Assembly (NCBI GenBank): GCA_037976565.1
Contig: CP137666.1
Coordinates: 1,393,495 to 1,457,494, forward strand
Direction: 5' to 3'
From: Mesocentrotus franciscanus
Lineage: Eukaryota > Echinodermata > Echinoidea > Camarodonta > Strongylocentrotidae
DNA: 64,000 bases
Below the pieces are notes generated by a model. It was given only the letters and a program-made list of their open reading frames with translations, ran no database searches and had not been told where the DNA came from. Position 1 is the first letter of the stretch; the number at the start of each line of letters is the position of its first letter. Made by a program: the position numbers and the translations under genes. Of this stretch, positions 24,901 through 30,362 are shown one piece after another.

Positions 24901-27900
24901 TGGGAATGCTAAGGCGTAATCTTAGAAGTTGTTCGAGAACCATCAAGAGCACTGCCTATCTTGCATTAGTAAGACCTCATCTAGAATATGCAGCTAGTGT
25001 CTATGACCCTTATGAAGCCAAGTACATCAAGCAGCTGGAAATGGTCCAACGGCGTGCTGCCAGATTTGTCTGCAACAACTATAGTCAACGTGCTAGCGTC
25101 ACTGACATGTTTAAGGGATCTGGAGTGGGATTCACTGGAACATTGGCGAGAAGTTGCAAGACTTGCTCTCATGAAGCAGATCCAGAGCGGTCAATCTGCC
25201 ATCCCGAGGACCCTAACACCTCTTGCTGTTACTAGATCCCGTCGTTCTTCAACCAGCAATAGCCAACATTTGAAACAGACGTATTGCAGGACAGACTTCT
25301 TCAAGTTCTCCTATTTTCCTCGTACGTGCAAGGATTGGAATAAGCTACCTGATAGCATTATCAACACAGGATCAATTGATTCCTTTAGGTCCCATGCCCT
25401 AAAATTCCTGAATGATCATTCTAGTCCATGACCATGTGCCTCGTTTCGTGTCTTTATATGGACTAACAAGTCTGTCGACATGTACTGAAGAAGAAGAAGA
25501 AGACTAGACAAAGAGTAAGAAAACAGATTTCAGGATGGATACAAGATTTTCTTCTTCTTTTTTTCTTTATAAGATTAATAGTTCACTTTTTTATTTTCTG
25601 CTATTCTCATTTGGACTATCAGTTGAATATCTTTTATGGTATCAAATTAATTTCAAATATTGTAGAACCTGTTTTCCTCTTGAATAACCTTTTAATTTTG
25701 CATTACAATCAATAAATACAAAATCCAGGATAAGTTCCCACAAAATTTGATGTATGGTTTGTGTGAGATGTTTAATGCAATGATTTTTATATGTTTTTGA
25801 TAATGTTAGATTCCAGAAGATCACCTGCAGGCCAATGGTAATCCATCGAAGACCAAGCTAGATAAGGAATTCTCAGCGCCACATTTGCTAGTTACAAAGG
25901 TTTGCATAATAGTATTTTTAGTTATTTATTTGTGTATTAATTTCACTAAAAATGTGCAACAAAATGCATAATTGCATACAGTAATATAAAACTAGACAAA
26001 ATATGAAAACATTAATAGGCAAACAAAATAGATTAAATGCTTATTTATTGTTTTGACTAATGCATACCTTTTAAAGTATTGTAATTTTTCATATGATTAA
26101 AAGAGGATTATAACCACAAAAGCCTTGTAATTGTATAAACTGAAATGACTGCCTATTGACACTGCCATTGATAATAGAATAATTTCTATTCTTTCTATGG
26201 TACAACAGAAAACCATTGAGCCATTCCTGAACCAGTTCCTGACAGCAGTGTTTGAGAATCCAGACCTCACACCTGTTACCATTAAGAATTTCTTTGATTT
26301 CTATGATGGAATGGCCTCTAAATACTGCCCTGATCACCCACAAGACTATTCAGAAGCCTGGAAGAGTAACAGGTGAGGTGTTTCAATTTCCTGATTTTTC
26401 CCAAATATGACAGAAAAATAATTCAAATCATTTTGTCTATTTGTTATTAGAAATTGTGATAATAATCATGTTGAATGTCATACATGCATGCCCAAAATTG
26501 TTTTTTATTATTGCATTTGAGATCAGCCGCTCTATAATATGACAAGTAATTCTTTTGTAGGTATCTACAAGTAAATGTAGCTAAAATCTGTCAAAAGCAA
26601 GTGGGAAAATCAATTCAAGATTTGTGTTAGAAACATGTATATTAGAAACATGTATATTGTCAAGTAGTAAATCTACCATAACATCAAGACCTAGCGTGTA
26701 TTATCACGTATGATATCAATATCATAATTAAATTATATAATGTATTGTTGTAGCAAGTCCAAGGTCAATGGGGTTAAACCCATCAGAATGCTATGCTTAT
26801 TGAAAGCATCAGCAATAGAAGAAGTGACATTGTGAAATCTGTGTACATGTACATGTATGTCAACATATTTGAAAGCTTGTGTTATCTCATTTGTATTTTT
26901 GTTGATATAGTCAGATTAGATTTGTAGAAAGGCATTCATTGCTTGTTCTTGAATATGCTTCTGATTTCTGTTCAGAATACTAAATATTATTGACCCATTC
27001 TGTATGTACTGTAGCCTTCCTCAGCATTACTGGGTAACCACTCTGACTCACCCATCATACATCTTTGATATCGTCAATCACGTTCTGCTGATCAGAGTGT
27101 GTCTGTCCTGGCTAACATGCTAGACAATGCCTGTAAGAAGATCATTCCACAAAAAAATCAAGTAAGTTATCTTCACAGTGATATGTACCAATAAATTGTT
27201 TATAAGCATCAAACCGTTGACTATGAGAACAGATATTGAAATGGATGTGCAAGTAATATGTACAGGTAATTTGTTGATAATAAATTAGCTACGTTTGTAT
27301 GAACCTTCTGTAATGAACCATGATTTTATTTTTTTGTTTTCTATAAATTAAGTTTAGAGTTATTTATTTGTATAACCTCAATCAAAATCAAGAATTTAAA
27401 AAGTATTAAATGACGTTACATTACTTTGGTAATGAGTTTGAATTGCTTTAACACTTTCTGGAGCAGATTCAAAATCAATTCAAAATCATTATTAACAGAT
27501 TTTACAATCATTTAGAAATAGTTTAACGTCATTTAATTTGCTCTAATTCTCTATGAAACATGTATTTAGAGAGGTGTCAACAGATTCACTTTCGCAAGAA
27601 AAAAAAATCTTTATCGTTGGGCTTGGTGATCATCAAGATAATAAAGTGATTCTTCTACAAGACCCCTCATTAATGATGTTTTCTTATGACATGATCTCCC
27701 ATGCAGGACTCGTCCCTGAATCGAGTGTTATTTGTCAAGGATCTACCAAGGTACATCAGAACTATCAGTGATTACTATAAGAACCTGGCTTCCCGTTCAG
27801 AACCCACACATATTGAGCTGCAGGGAGAATTCAATAGGCTTGGACAGGTAGGTCTGCGTGAATTCTCTAGGTCTCTAGGATGTTAAGGTCCATGTGTAAG

Positions 27901-29996
27901 GAAATACGATACGATAAAATTGTCAATATTTTTGTATTAAAGCACATGACTTTAAATTTGTTAAATGACTCATTACAGTAGAGCAGTGCTTCACAAAGTC
28001 CGGATGCAGACTGCGAGGCATGTCAATCCAGACCTCCTGGGAGGCTCTGATTTTTTTTCCCTGTTTAATTCAACGGTAAAAGGGTGGGGGGCAGAATCCA
28101 CCCGGCCCCCTATCTTTTGATACCAAATTTATATAATTTTGACCAAAGGGTACTGTGGGTACTGCTTACTGGAAAAAATTGCTGCCATAAGTTATGTACT
28201 GTACACAATACAGAATTGTCACTTTGTGAATACATGAATAGTTACGATAATTAGTAATCGTTCCAAAACCATTTGAGACATAGATATGAATGTGAAACTT
28301 CATGGACTTATTCTTTATGAGACTTGGGACACAACCACCTCCCCGCCCCTCAAAATAACCCGGTCTTTTTAGGTTGAACTGTAAAAATCCCCTTTCCTGT
28401 AAATTTTAGGACTAGATTGTCTGAACAGTTGCATCAATGCCTTTATCTTGCAATCACTCTATTTGTGCCAACGCTTACTGGTTTAAGCAGCTTTGTTACC
28501 AGGAAACAGTGTCACCTTTTCCACTGATATACCGTACAATACATGCATACCTAAACTTCCATTTCTTAACCCTTGAAATTAAGGTACGTGTAAAGACACG
28601 TATGTATAATATCACAAACTTATATGTAGGGAAATAATTGACTAAGCAAACTAGATTTGCCCATTATTTGGACCTTTTAGCTTACATGGAAACCATGTCT
28701 GGAACGTCAAAGGGAAAAGTTTAAGAACCCCTGGGAAAATAATTCCCGTGCAGTTTCATGTTGGAAAAAAAAGAATGCTAACATTAGTTTGTGGCATGAA
28801 TTATAACTTGATCATTCTAAGATCAAGATGCATTTGTAATCCTCGTTTAAAAAAGGAGGAAAAGCATTTCTCCCTTTGAATCTTGATATTCCAAATTAAG
28901 AGCACCATCTTTAAGCTATGATATTATTTTGATTAGCCATCCATAGATTTTCACAGAAAAGTAGTCCAATTACTCTATTTTTGTTTAAATTCAAGTTTTC
29001 AACAATTGAAAGAGAATGTTTTGTAATTCCTATGTTTGTAGGATAAGTATCATTTTGCTTAAGAGACATTAGTTATTACATGTCATGAACATGCATGTAA
29101 GAATGTAATTACTTTCTATGCATTTTCTTTCAGGAATTCTCTGGTCTTTTCAGCCGTGTTGGAACCCTGAAATTGCTCTATGACTTCACCCATCACGACA
29201 CTGCTGGTTTAGTGAGTGAATAGCTTCATTTTAATTAAGAGAGTGGTGTTCCATGAAGATGTAATTCTTGTAATGAAATATGTCCTCAACATTATTCTTC
29301 TGTCTTAGGCAAATCAAAGTAGAAATTCTCTAGCTAATCAGTAGAGCTTCAATTGATATGCATACCAATTTTTTTTCTGCAAAAAAAGTAGTGTATTGTT
29401 TTTTTGTAATAGTTTTCCTAGAAACAAATCACTTGTTAATAATTTATTCTTCATGCGAGTAACAGCTACAAAGATTTTTTTTTCTATACATCTTTATTTG
29501 TTGTAAACACTAGTGGGAAAATTATTATTCTTTAATGAATACTTGATTGATATAAATGACTAATAACTGTGTAATTATTCATTGAAAAATGATGTTCGTA
29601 AAACCTGAATATACAGAATTGTTATCTTTATACAACTGTTATGTTATTACATTTTTTGCCTGAAATGTCTTTGTGCAATTACTGAGTGCATGTACTTAGC
29701 AAATCTAGAGCAGAGCATAGTCAGTGTGTTTGTTTTTTGTCTTGTTTTGTTTGGTGTTTGTTTTCAACACAAATTGTCAGTAGAATTTACAGATATTTAA
29801 ATGTGGAGTTTTCTTTGTGAAATTCAATCTTTTAATTACATGTAAAGTGTAAACAATCTAGGAGTTCCCTATCTGAAATCTTTCAAATACACATACCTGT
29901 TAGATACTTCTATGAAGATGGATCCGTCTATAGTGTTGATCAGGTTTTCCCTTCTTTTATCTTCCACAGCTTGATTCAATCACGGAGATGATGTGA
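260..29996 (+). CDS. Plexin 1, cytoplasmic half (5' part outside window; 16 exons)
   Basis: Plexins are transmembrane semaphorin receptors whose cytoplasmic RasGAP-like domain acts on Rap/Ras GTPases and is split by a Rho-GTPase-binding domain. Sixteen exons (listed separately) give about 576 codons, the expected size of a plexin cytoplasmic region. Order: GAP N-half (exons w1-w5, including RRTE with the first GAP arginines), RBD (w6-w9), linker (w10), GAP C-half (w11-w15), short last exon (w16). All splice phases agree except one missing base in w13. The second conserved GAP arginine (PLRFWV in vertebrate plexins) is replaced in LPQHYWV. The membrane segment, semaphorin-binding region and start codon lie upstream of the window. 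Family assignment is firm. The subclass is not determined, but the adjacent paralogue suggests plexin B-like. Confidence 0.93.
847..1013. repeat. Foldback (hairpin) element 1
   Basis: Two arms of about 75 bases pair with few mismatches. The outer ends are atagtgaatgg and ccattcactat, and the apex is cgaggcgcagccgag at 922-936. No open frame is present. It looks like a non-autonomous foldback/MITE insertion. The apex is nearly identical to that of the element at 2,386-2,558, although the arms differ. Confidence 0.75.
1677..2146 (+). pseudogene. Remnant of Crypton/KIAA1958-type tyrosine recombinase-like gene
   Basis: Several short frames on the + strand read in series. SEEELSKLLDDSDAASTK is at about 1,716-1,770. 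KTDGELYCIRRSL is at about 1,917-1,955. YLRYGIQRHF then LDICNEFQFPES, and MFNAVLVKLKREGLGSTTHK, run from about 1,960 to 2,110 and stop at 2,146. Order and spacing resemble the N-terminal, SAM-like part of the tyrosine-recombinase (DUF3504/Crypton-derived) family, which has a kkDG..Y..sSL..lR.giqR pattern. At least two frame changes and an in-frame stop break it, and the catalytic part is absent. The family call is from recalled motif pattern and not from a search. Confidence 0.5.
2386..2558. repeat. Foldback (hairpin) element 2
   Basis: Inverted arms begin acagatgatgcacaggttt and end aaacctgtgcatcatttgt. The apex ctcgcctgcgcctcg (2,469-2,483) is, on the other strand, one base different from the apex of foldback element 1. 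The arms are unrelated to those of element 1. Confidence 0.75.
2629..2750 (+). CDS. Plexin 1 exon w2 (GAP N-half)
   Basis: Acceptor atttatag|, donor gaccg|gtaaat, 122 bases. It reads YLDADLERAMITFSRQ then NPDFLIKYIQELEESR. This matches the plexin motif for the first GAP helices (..F..L..N..FL...I..LE). Length and phases equal those of plexin 2 exon V, which is also 122 bases. Confidence 0.92.
2751..3228 (+). other. Plexin 1 intron, no element seen
   Basis: AT-rich intron between w2 and w3. I see no coding sequence and no clear repeat. Confidence 0.6.
3229..3294 (+). CDS. Plexin 1 exon w3 (GAP N-half)
   Basis: Acceptor ttttcag|, donor ctaa|gtaagt, 66 bases. It reads VNIASLITVILVSEGNFDYF, the plexin helix with the pattern ..ASLL...L.....Y.T. 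Phase links correctly to w2 and w4. Confidence 0.9.
3596..3862 (+). repeat. SINE-like element, 5'-truncated, (ATT)n tail
   Basis: The core contains cactctccacccaggtgtta and gcgctatacaaatgtaact and ends in attattattatt. Its body is the reverse complement of sequence seen at 53.0-53.5, 53.7-53.95 and 63.73-63.85 kb (gtgttaaatgggtacc, gtcctttggca). The tRNA-like head found in the 53.7-kb copy is missing here. It lies in the intron between w3 and w4 (3,295-4,233). Confidence 0.65.
4234..4311 (+). CDS. Plexin 1 exon w4 (GAP N-half, towards arginine finger)
   Basis: Acceptor cccttcaag|, donor cgaag|gtaaac, 78 bases. It reads ILKRLLEDQISDASD then TGRQLKSLFR. The split codon at its end forms the first R of the RRTE motif with w5. 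Confidence 0.9.
4751..4817 (+). CDS. Plexin 1 exon w5 (GAP arginine motif)
   Basis: Acceptor ggtcacag|, donor cttaag|gtatgt, 67 bases. Together with w4 it reads RRTETIIEKLLANWFS then LCMYHYLK. This is the most conserved plexin GAP motif. Mutating the RR pair in vertebrate plexins abolishes GAP activity, and both arginines are kept here. Confidence 0.93.
4818..5289 (+). other. Plexin 1 intron, no element seen
   Basis: AT-rich intron between w5 and w6 with many acatgta runs. I see no coding sequence or defined repeat. Confidence 0.6.
5290..5436 (+). CDS. Plexin 1 exon w6 (end of GAP N-half, entry to RBD)
   Basis: Acceptor cttgccag|, donor gaaatg|gtatat, 147 bases. It reads HVAKSLYLLYQSIKIQ then VEKGPIDIITGQSYFSLN. 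The KGPID.ITG..YSL motif is diagnostic of plexins at the entry to the Rho-GTPase-binding domain. Confidence 0.94.
5812..5931. repeat. MITE with GGGCCCCGT-type inverted ends
   Basis: The ends agggccccgtattataaaga and ctctttgtaagacggggcct are near-perfect inverted repeats around about 80 bases. This is the look of a short non-autonomous DNA element. It sits in the intron between w6 and w7 (5,437-6,108), and no target duplication was confirmed. Confidence 0.65.
6109..6262 (+). CDS. Plexin 1 exon w7 (Rho-GTPase-binding domain)
   Basis: Acceptor aaacccag|, donor gatcttt|gtgagt, 154 bases. It reads QHEYYVTVLSTDCISQTKQK then ILDAAYRRQHF and ANELDL. This matches the ubiquitin-fold RBD pattern V.VL..D.I.Q.K.K.LD..Y. 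Plexin RBDs bind Rac/Rnd-type GTPases. A 12-base tandem repeat (tattattcaatc, three copies) follows the donor at about 6,279-6,314. Confidence 0.92.
6772..6881 (+). CDS. Plexin 1 exon w8 (RBD)
   Basis: Acceptor tttctcag|, donor tcggg|gtaagc, 110 bases. It reads LWYHPGGEQRILRDQDEY then KSMAVQVNTLKSVG. It corresponds to the ..W..G......L.DED segment of plexin RBDs. The phase fits both sides. Confidence 0.88.
6982..7617. repeat. 320-bp tandem duplication, two near-identical copies
   Basis: aaaacagcatattcaaatac recurs 320 bases later (6,982 and 7,302). The copies stay almost identical through to cctaatatgttgacaaag. Each copy contains two gacgacgggcttctacagaa motifs. High identity implies a recent duplication. 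No coding potential is seen. Confidence 0.9.
7914..10829. repeat. Composite CT-rich repeat complex bounded by direct repeats
   Basis: An 85-bp sequence beginning acagctaagttacgtaagag occurs at 7,914-7,999 and again at 10,666-10,751, with a third partial copy at 10,757-10,829. Between them, imperfect units of about 640-680 bases start with aacgtagaaccagatttt or a close variant at about 8,181, 8,816 and 9,495. Each contains long (CT)n tracts followed by ctcgctttct..gcgccatttt and a gagataaa..cctcgatatg block. No long open frame is present, so this looks like a non-coding satellite-like or non-autonomous element. Confidence 0.7.
11333..11604. mobile_element. Short element with perfect 18-bp inverted ends
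   Basis: tggcagaagggcgttagc at 11,333-11,350 is perfectly inverted at 11,587-11,604, and a related copy of the motif lies inside (about 11,378-11,396). The 272-base size and lack of coding suggest a MITE. No clear target-site duplication is seen. Confidence 0.6.
12660..12765 (+). CDS. Plexin 1 exon w9 (end of RBD / linker)
   Basis: Acceptor gtacacag|, donor acattt|gtaagt, 106 bases. It reads VTTDCRMAMINKVG then GSYSPVSPGAKSFY. The start matches the plexin segment Y.V.D....AL that ends the RBD. The rest is a variable serine-rich linker. Confidence 0.85.
12921..21247. repeat. 53-bp minisatellite array, about 157 copies
   Basis: The unit is ggctgtaacccatatctaag followed by acagagttaaagcctatctt and gctgagttggaag, period 53. 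It runs head to tail for 8.3 kb with few insertions. Recurrent variants are gagCtgg for gagTtgg, caGGg for caGAg, ctTATAT or ctCATAT for ccCATAT, and a gttAATAAAg insertion. Central units (roughly 17.4-18.2 kb) are almost all identical, while those after 21,050 are diverged, as expected from unequal exchange. Every frame contains stops, so it is not coding. It fills most of the intron between w9 and w10 (12,766-21,818). Confidence 0.97.
21248..21818 (+). other. Intron remainder after the minisatellite
   Basis: AT-rich sequence between the array and exon w10. I see no coding sequence or defined repeat. Confidence 0.6.
21819..21907 (+). CDS. Plexin 1 exon w10 (RBD-GAP linker)
   Basis: Acceptor tgcttcaag|, donor catctg|gtaaat, 89 bases. 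It reads GNTDVRDRDYTRIQTQ then EGGFQHCHL. The closing HL matches the WHLV motif that precedes the GAP C-half in plexins. The acceptor was chosen because only it keeps phase with w9 and w11. Confidence 0.8.
22045..23025 (+). CDS. LINE segment 1: 2A-like leader, PHD finger, endonuclease N-half
   Basis: Start taken as the ATG giving MLNKRGLNFERSF; an ATG at 22,132 is another option. VIILSGDVEMQPGP (2A-like) ends at 22,188. A cysteine-rich finger follows (CSMCNAEV..CDKCCKWTHINC..CCPCC). The endonuclease then begins with KLKCISLNARSLKGKVPEF, and ETHID holds the catalytic glutamate. The frame breaks near 23,008. Other 2A-like motifs sit at this place in sea urchin LINEs and are reported to cause ribosome skipping. 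Confidence 0.85.
23034..23357 (+). CDS. LINE segment 2: endonuclease C-half
   Basis: It reads TGDFNAKSINWGD, with the GDFN motif of APE-type endonucleases, and MSNHDVAVCSI, with the SNHD motif containing the catalytic histidine. It links by a one-base shift to segment 1 (near 23,008) and to segment 3 (near 23,340). Confidence 0.85.
23330..24104 (+). CDS. LINE segment 3: linker and RT fingers
   Basis: It reads DFGKVRDGINSFSQEYF, then WINTKIKRLIRVRNRIHKKA and KATGPDGICPRMLNE. The ..K.TGPDGI..R.L pattern is the first RT block of CR1-like LINEs. The frame breaks at a CC run near 24,087. Confidence 0.85.
24100..24635 (+). CDS. LINE segment 4: reverse transcriptase core
   Basis: It reads NYRLVSLTATCSKLLEHIV, HGFRKHHSCTSQL, AIFDFSKAFDTVPHERL, GVPQGTVLGPLLFLLYLND and IRLFADDCILY. 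These are the standard RT motifs, with the FADD catalytic pair intact. The frame breaks at an A-run at 24,629-24,633. Confidence 0.93.
24630..25230 (+). CDS. LINE segment 5: RT thumb and C-terminal region
   Basis: It reads LQKDIHQLEKWGDEWQMKFN then KKCFVM, HHQYLGVFL, RPHLEYAASVYDPY and VQRRAARFV. These are the conserved post-catalytic blocks of CR1/L2-type reverse transcriptases. The frame shifts at the GGG near 25,116. Confidence 0.9.
25110..25431 (+). CDS. LINE segment 6: C-terminal end
   Basis: It reads DLEWDSLEHWREVARLALM, then TDFFKFSYFPRTCKDWNKLP and FRSHALKFL, and stops at 25,431. The ...SF.PR....WN.LP... block is typical of the C-terminus of these LINEs. Confidence 0.88.
25810..25899 (+). 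CDS. Plexin 1 exon w11 (start of GAP C-half)
   Basis: Acceptor taatgttag|, donor acaaag|gtttgc, 90 bases. It reads IPEDHLQANGNPSKTKLD then EFSAPHLLVTK. It aligns with the plexin segment ..EIYLTRLL..KG, though it is diverged there. The first AG of two is required for phase. Confidence 0.85.
26209..26372 (+). CDS. Plexin 1 exon w12 (GAP C-half)
   Basis: Acceptor gtacaacag|, donor agtaacag|gtgagg, 164 bases. It reads TIEPFLNQFLTAVFENP then VTIKNFFDFYDGMAS and YSEAWKSN. It matches the plexin pattern TL..F.D..F..V......P.AIK..FDFLD.QA......D......WKSN. Confidence 0.94.
26373..27014 (+). other. Plexin 1 intron, no element seen
   Basis: AT-rich intron between w12 and w13, with a short repeat (agaaacatgtatatt, twice near 26,630-26,655). 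Nothing else is recognised. Confidence 0.6.
27015..27161 (+). CDS. Plexin 1 exon w13 (GAP C-half, frame break, altered arginine motif)
   Basis: Acceptor gtactgtag|, donor aatcaa|gtaagt. The first half reads SLPQHYWVTTLTHPSYIFDI, matching the plexin SLPLRFWVN..KNP.F.FDI block but with Q-H for L-R. The second half reads SADQSVSVLANMLDNACKKI, in the next frame. The break is at cacgttctg (about 27,081-27,085). One extra T would restore the frame and the spacing of the family alignment. As read, the frame stops at 27,121. Both splice sites are strong. I favour an assembly or sequencing error, but a real allele is not excluded. Confidence 0.88.
27162..27706 (+). other. Plexin 1 intron, no element seen
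   Basis: AT-rich intron between w13 and w14. No repeat or coding sequence is recognised. Confidence 0.6.
27707..27847 (+). CDS. Plexin 1 exon w14 (GAP C-half)
   Basis: Acceptor ccatgcag|, donor ggacag|gtaggt, 141 bases. It reads SLNRVLFVKDLPRYIRTISD then YYKNLAS. It matches plexin S...KLLYAKDIP.Y...V..YY..I. It is in phase with w13 and w15. Confidence 0.94.
27848..29133 (+). other. Plexin 1 intron, no clear element
   Basis: 1.3-kb AT-rich intron between w14 and w15. A G-rich block near 28,080-28,110 (aagggtggggggcagaatcc) may belong to an old insertion, but no paired ends were found. Confidence 0.55.
29134..29211 (+). CDS. Plexin 1 exon w15 (end of GAP C-half)
   Basis: Acceptor tctttcag|, donor ggttta|gtgagt, 78 bases. 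It reads GLFSRVGTLKLLYDFTHHDT, corresponding to the ..AL..LY.YV..Y. helix of plexins. If the donor were not used, the frame would end at a TAG four codons later (29,221-29,223). That is a possible alternative C-terminus, VSE. Confidence 0.88.
29970..29996 (+). CDS. Plexin 1 exon w16 (last coding exon, stop TGA)
   Basis: Acceptor tcttccacag| follows a pyrimidine tract and is in phase with w15. It reads LDSITEMM then TGA at 29,994-29,996. It corresponds to the LEQIISLV-like C-terminal helix of other plexins. It is very short, so confidence rests on phase and acceptor. The exon lies inside the first unit of the 43-bp tandem repeat. Confidence 0.6.
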   Translation, partial: LDSITEMM

Positions 29997-30362
29997 GCAG
30001 AACCATAATTATTTCAATCACAGAGATGATGTGAACAGAACCATACGCAAATTATTCCAATTACAGAGATGATGTGAACAGAACCATACGCAAATTATTT
30101 CAATTACAGAGATGATGTGAGCAGAACCATATGCAAATTATTTCAATCACAGAGATGATGTGAACAGAACCATATGCAAATTATTTCAATCACAGAGATG
30201 ATGTGAACAGAACCATACGCAAATTATTTCAATTATAGAGATGATGTGAGCAGAACCATATGCAAATTATTTCAATAACAGAGATGATGTGAACAGAACC
30301 ATACGCAAATTATTTCAATCACAGAGATGATGTGAGCCAAACCATATGCAAATTATTTCAAG
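29976..30362. repeat. 43-bp tandem repeat, about 9 copies, beginning in the last exon
   Basis: The unit is tcaatcacagagatgatgtg plus aacagaaccatacgcaaatta. The unit cores (gagatgatgtga) start at 29,985, 30,022, 30,065, 30,108 and so on. The first copy is shorter (37) and carries the plexin 1 stop codon, so the array runs from the C-terminal codons into the presumed 3' UTR. Confidence 0.9.

Larger units (their letters stand above)
21973..25505 (+). mobile_element. CR1/L2-group LINE (non-LTR retrotransposon), nearly complete, sense strand
   Basis: One long coding region lies in the intron between w10 and w11. Its order is: N-terminal leader with a 2A-like motif (GDVEMQPGP), PHD-type zinc finger, APE endonuclease, reverse transcriptase (FADD box), C-terminal domain, and a GAA-repeat tail at about 25,490-25,505. 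Reading passes through five one-base frame changes (about 23,008; 23,340; 24,087; 24,631; 25,116), each at a short mononucleotide run. Apart from these the frame is open. Boundaries are approximate and no target duplication was found. Clade is inferred from the domain order and the microsatellite tail. Confidence 0.92.

Noticed and set aside
22045..25431. LINE coding sequence as a host gene
   Set aside because: It has the endonuclease and reverse-transcriptase order of a CR1/L2-type LINE and lies within a plexin intron in one piece.
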